From: Prevotellaceae bacterium
GTDB lineage: Bacteria; Bacteroidota; Bacteroidia; Bacteroidales; Bacteroidaceae
Direction of reading: 5' to 3'
NCBI GenBank assembly: GCA_030536165.1
Contig: JAUNQM010000186.1
Span: 1 to 5,200, forward strand
DNA length: 5,200 nucleotides
In this document: positions 4,998 through 5,200 of the stretch, in pieces
How the letters are laid out: every line of letters starts with the position of its first letter
Position numbering within the stretch: position 1 is the stretch's first letter
Notes under the pieces: generated by a model
Databases searched by the model: none
Told to the model about the DNA's origin: nothing
The model's input: only the letters and a program-made list of their open reading frames with translations
Made by a program: the position numbers and the translations under genes

Positions 4998-5200
4998 CAA
5001 AACAGCCGACTTTTTTGCATATCATACGTAAAAAAACATTCTCCGACGCGAAAGCCCACCCTTTACGCAGCAATGTCGTAAGCGCCAAACACCGTTCAAG
5101 ACAAATCGCCACGCCGCGCAAGGGCAACTGCAAACCGCGTCGTGCATACTTCTGAGGGGCATTTACCCCCATTCCTCAACCTCCGCAACGATACCCAAAG

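Larger units (their letters stand above)
4882..5200. other. region upstream of the PBP gene with no supported CDS
   Basis: It holds the PBP leader and promoter (4918-4997) and an exact 10-bp inverted repeat, acgacattgc (4985-4994) with gcaatgtcgt (5070-5079). A small hairpin, gggg (5156-5159) with cccc (5166-5169), lies near the right edge and could end a gene coming from the right or be chance. The minus-strand open frames across 4939-5172 run over the promoter and lack recognisable motifs, so they are not annotated. Confidence 0.6.

Noticed and set aside
5156..5169. gggg/cccc hairpin near the right edge as a terminator
   Set aside because: It has a 4-bp stem and no T-run on either strand within view; the neighbouring gene is outside the window.
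4775..5172. Two minus-strand open frames of 77 and 94 codons upstream of and overlapping the PBP start
   Set aside because: They cross the PBP promoter and leader, one overlaps the PBP N-terminal coding region, and neither shows a motif or a start-region signal.

Overview
The window looks like chromosome from a Bacteroidota species, most likely a Prevotella-like Bacteroidales. Three things point there: the S16 protein carries the long Ala/Glu/Lys-rich tail seen in that phylum; two upstream regions hold good matches to the Bacteroidetes promoter form (-33 TTTG or TTG, about 20 bp, then -7 TAnnTTTG); and the gene starts have A-rich or AT-rich leaders with no Shine-Dalgarno sequence. The genus-level guess rests on protein flavour and is weaker.

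Layout. Positions 1-1335 (+) are the 3' part of a BamA/TamA-family outer-membrane beta-barrel gene (TamL-like) that enters from the left edge. Positions 1336-1920 are a 585-bp gap between converging genes. It holds a candidate terminator for the barrel gene, a 24-bp near-palindrome, a hairpin-rich repeat element bounded by 13-bp perfect terminal inverted repeats (1533-1863), and a strong bidirectional terminator (1871-1910). Positions 1921-2454 (-) are rpsP (ribosomal protein S16), with its own promoter, short leader and terminator, so it looks monocistronic. Positions 2587-4881 (-) are a complete class A penicillin-binding protein (PBP1A type), preceded by its own candidate promoter and a structured leader. 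Positions 4882-5200 otherwise contain no gene I can support.

The three genes share no pathway beyond general growth. The barrel protein serves outer-membrane biogenesis, the PBP builds periplasmic peptidoglycan, and S16 belongs to the 30S ribosomal subunit. The genes are ordinary housekeeping loci.

The least ordinary part is the element at 1533-1863. It has terminal inverted repeats, two large inverted-copy hairpins, and five 13-nt mini-hairpins that share one consensus but differ in stem sequence with pairing kept. It encodes no believable protein and looks like a non-autonomous MITE- or REP-like mosaic element. I believe hairpin-rich intergenic repeats of this general flavour recur in Bacteroidetes genomes, but I cannot check that here.
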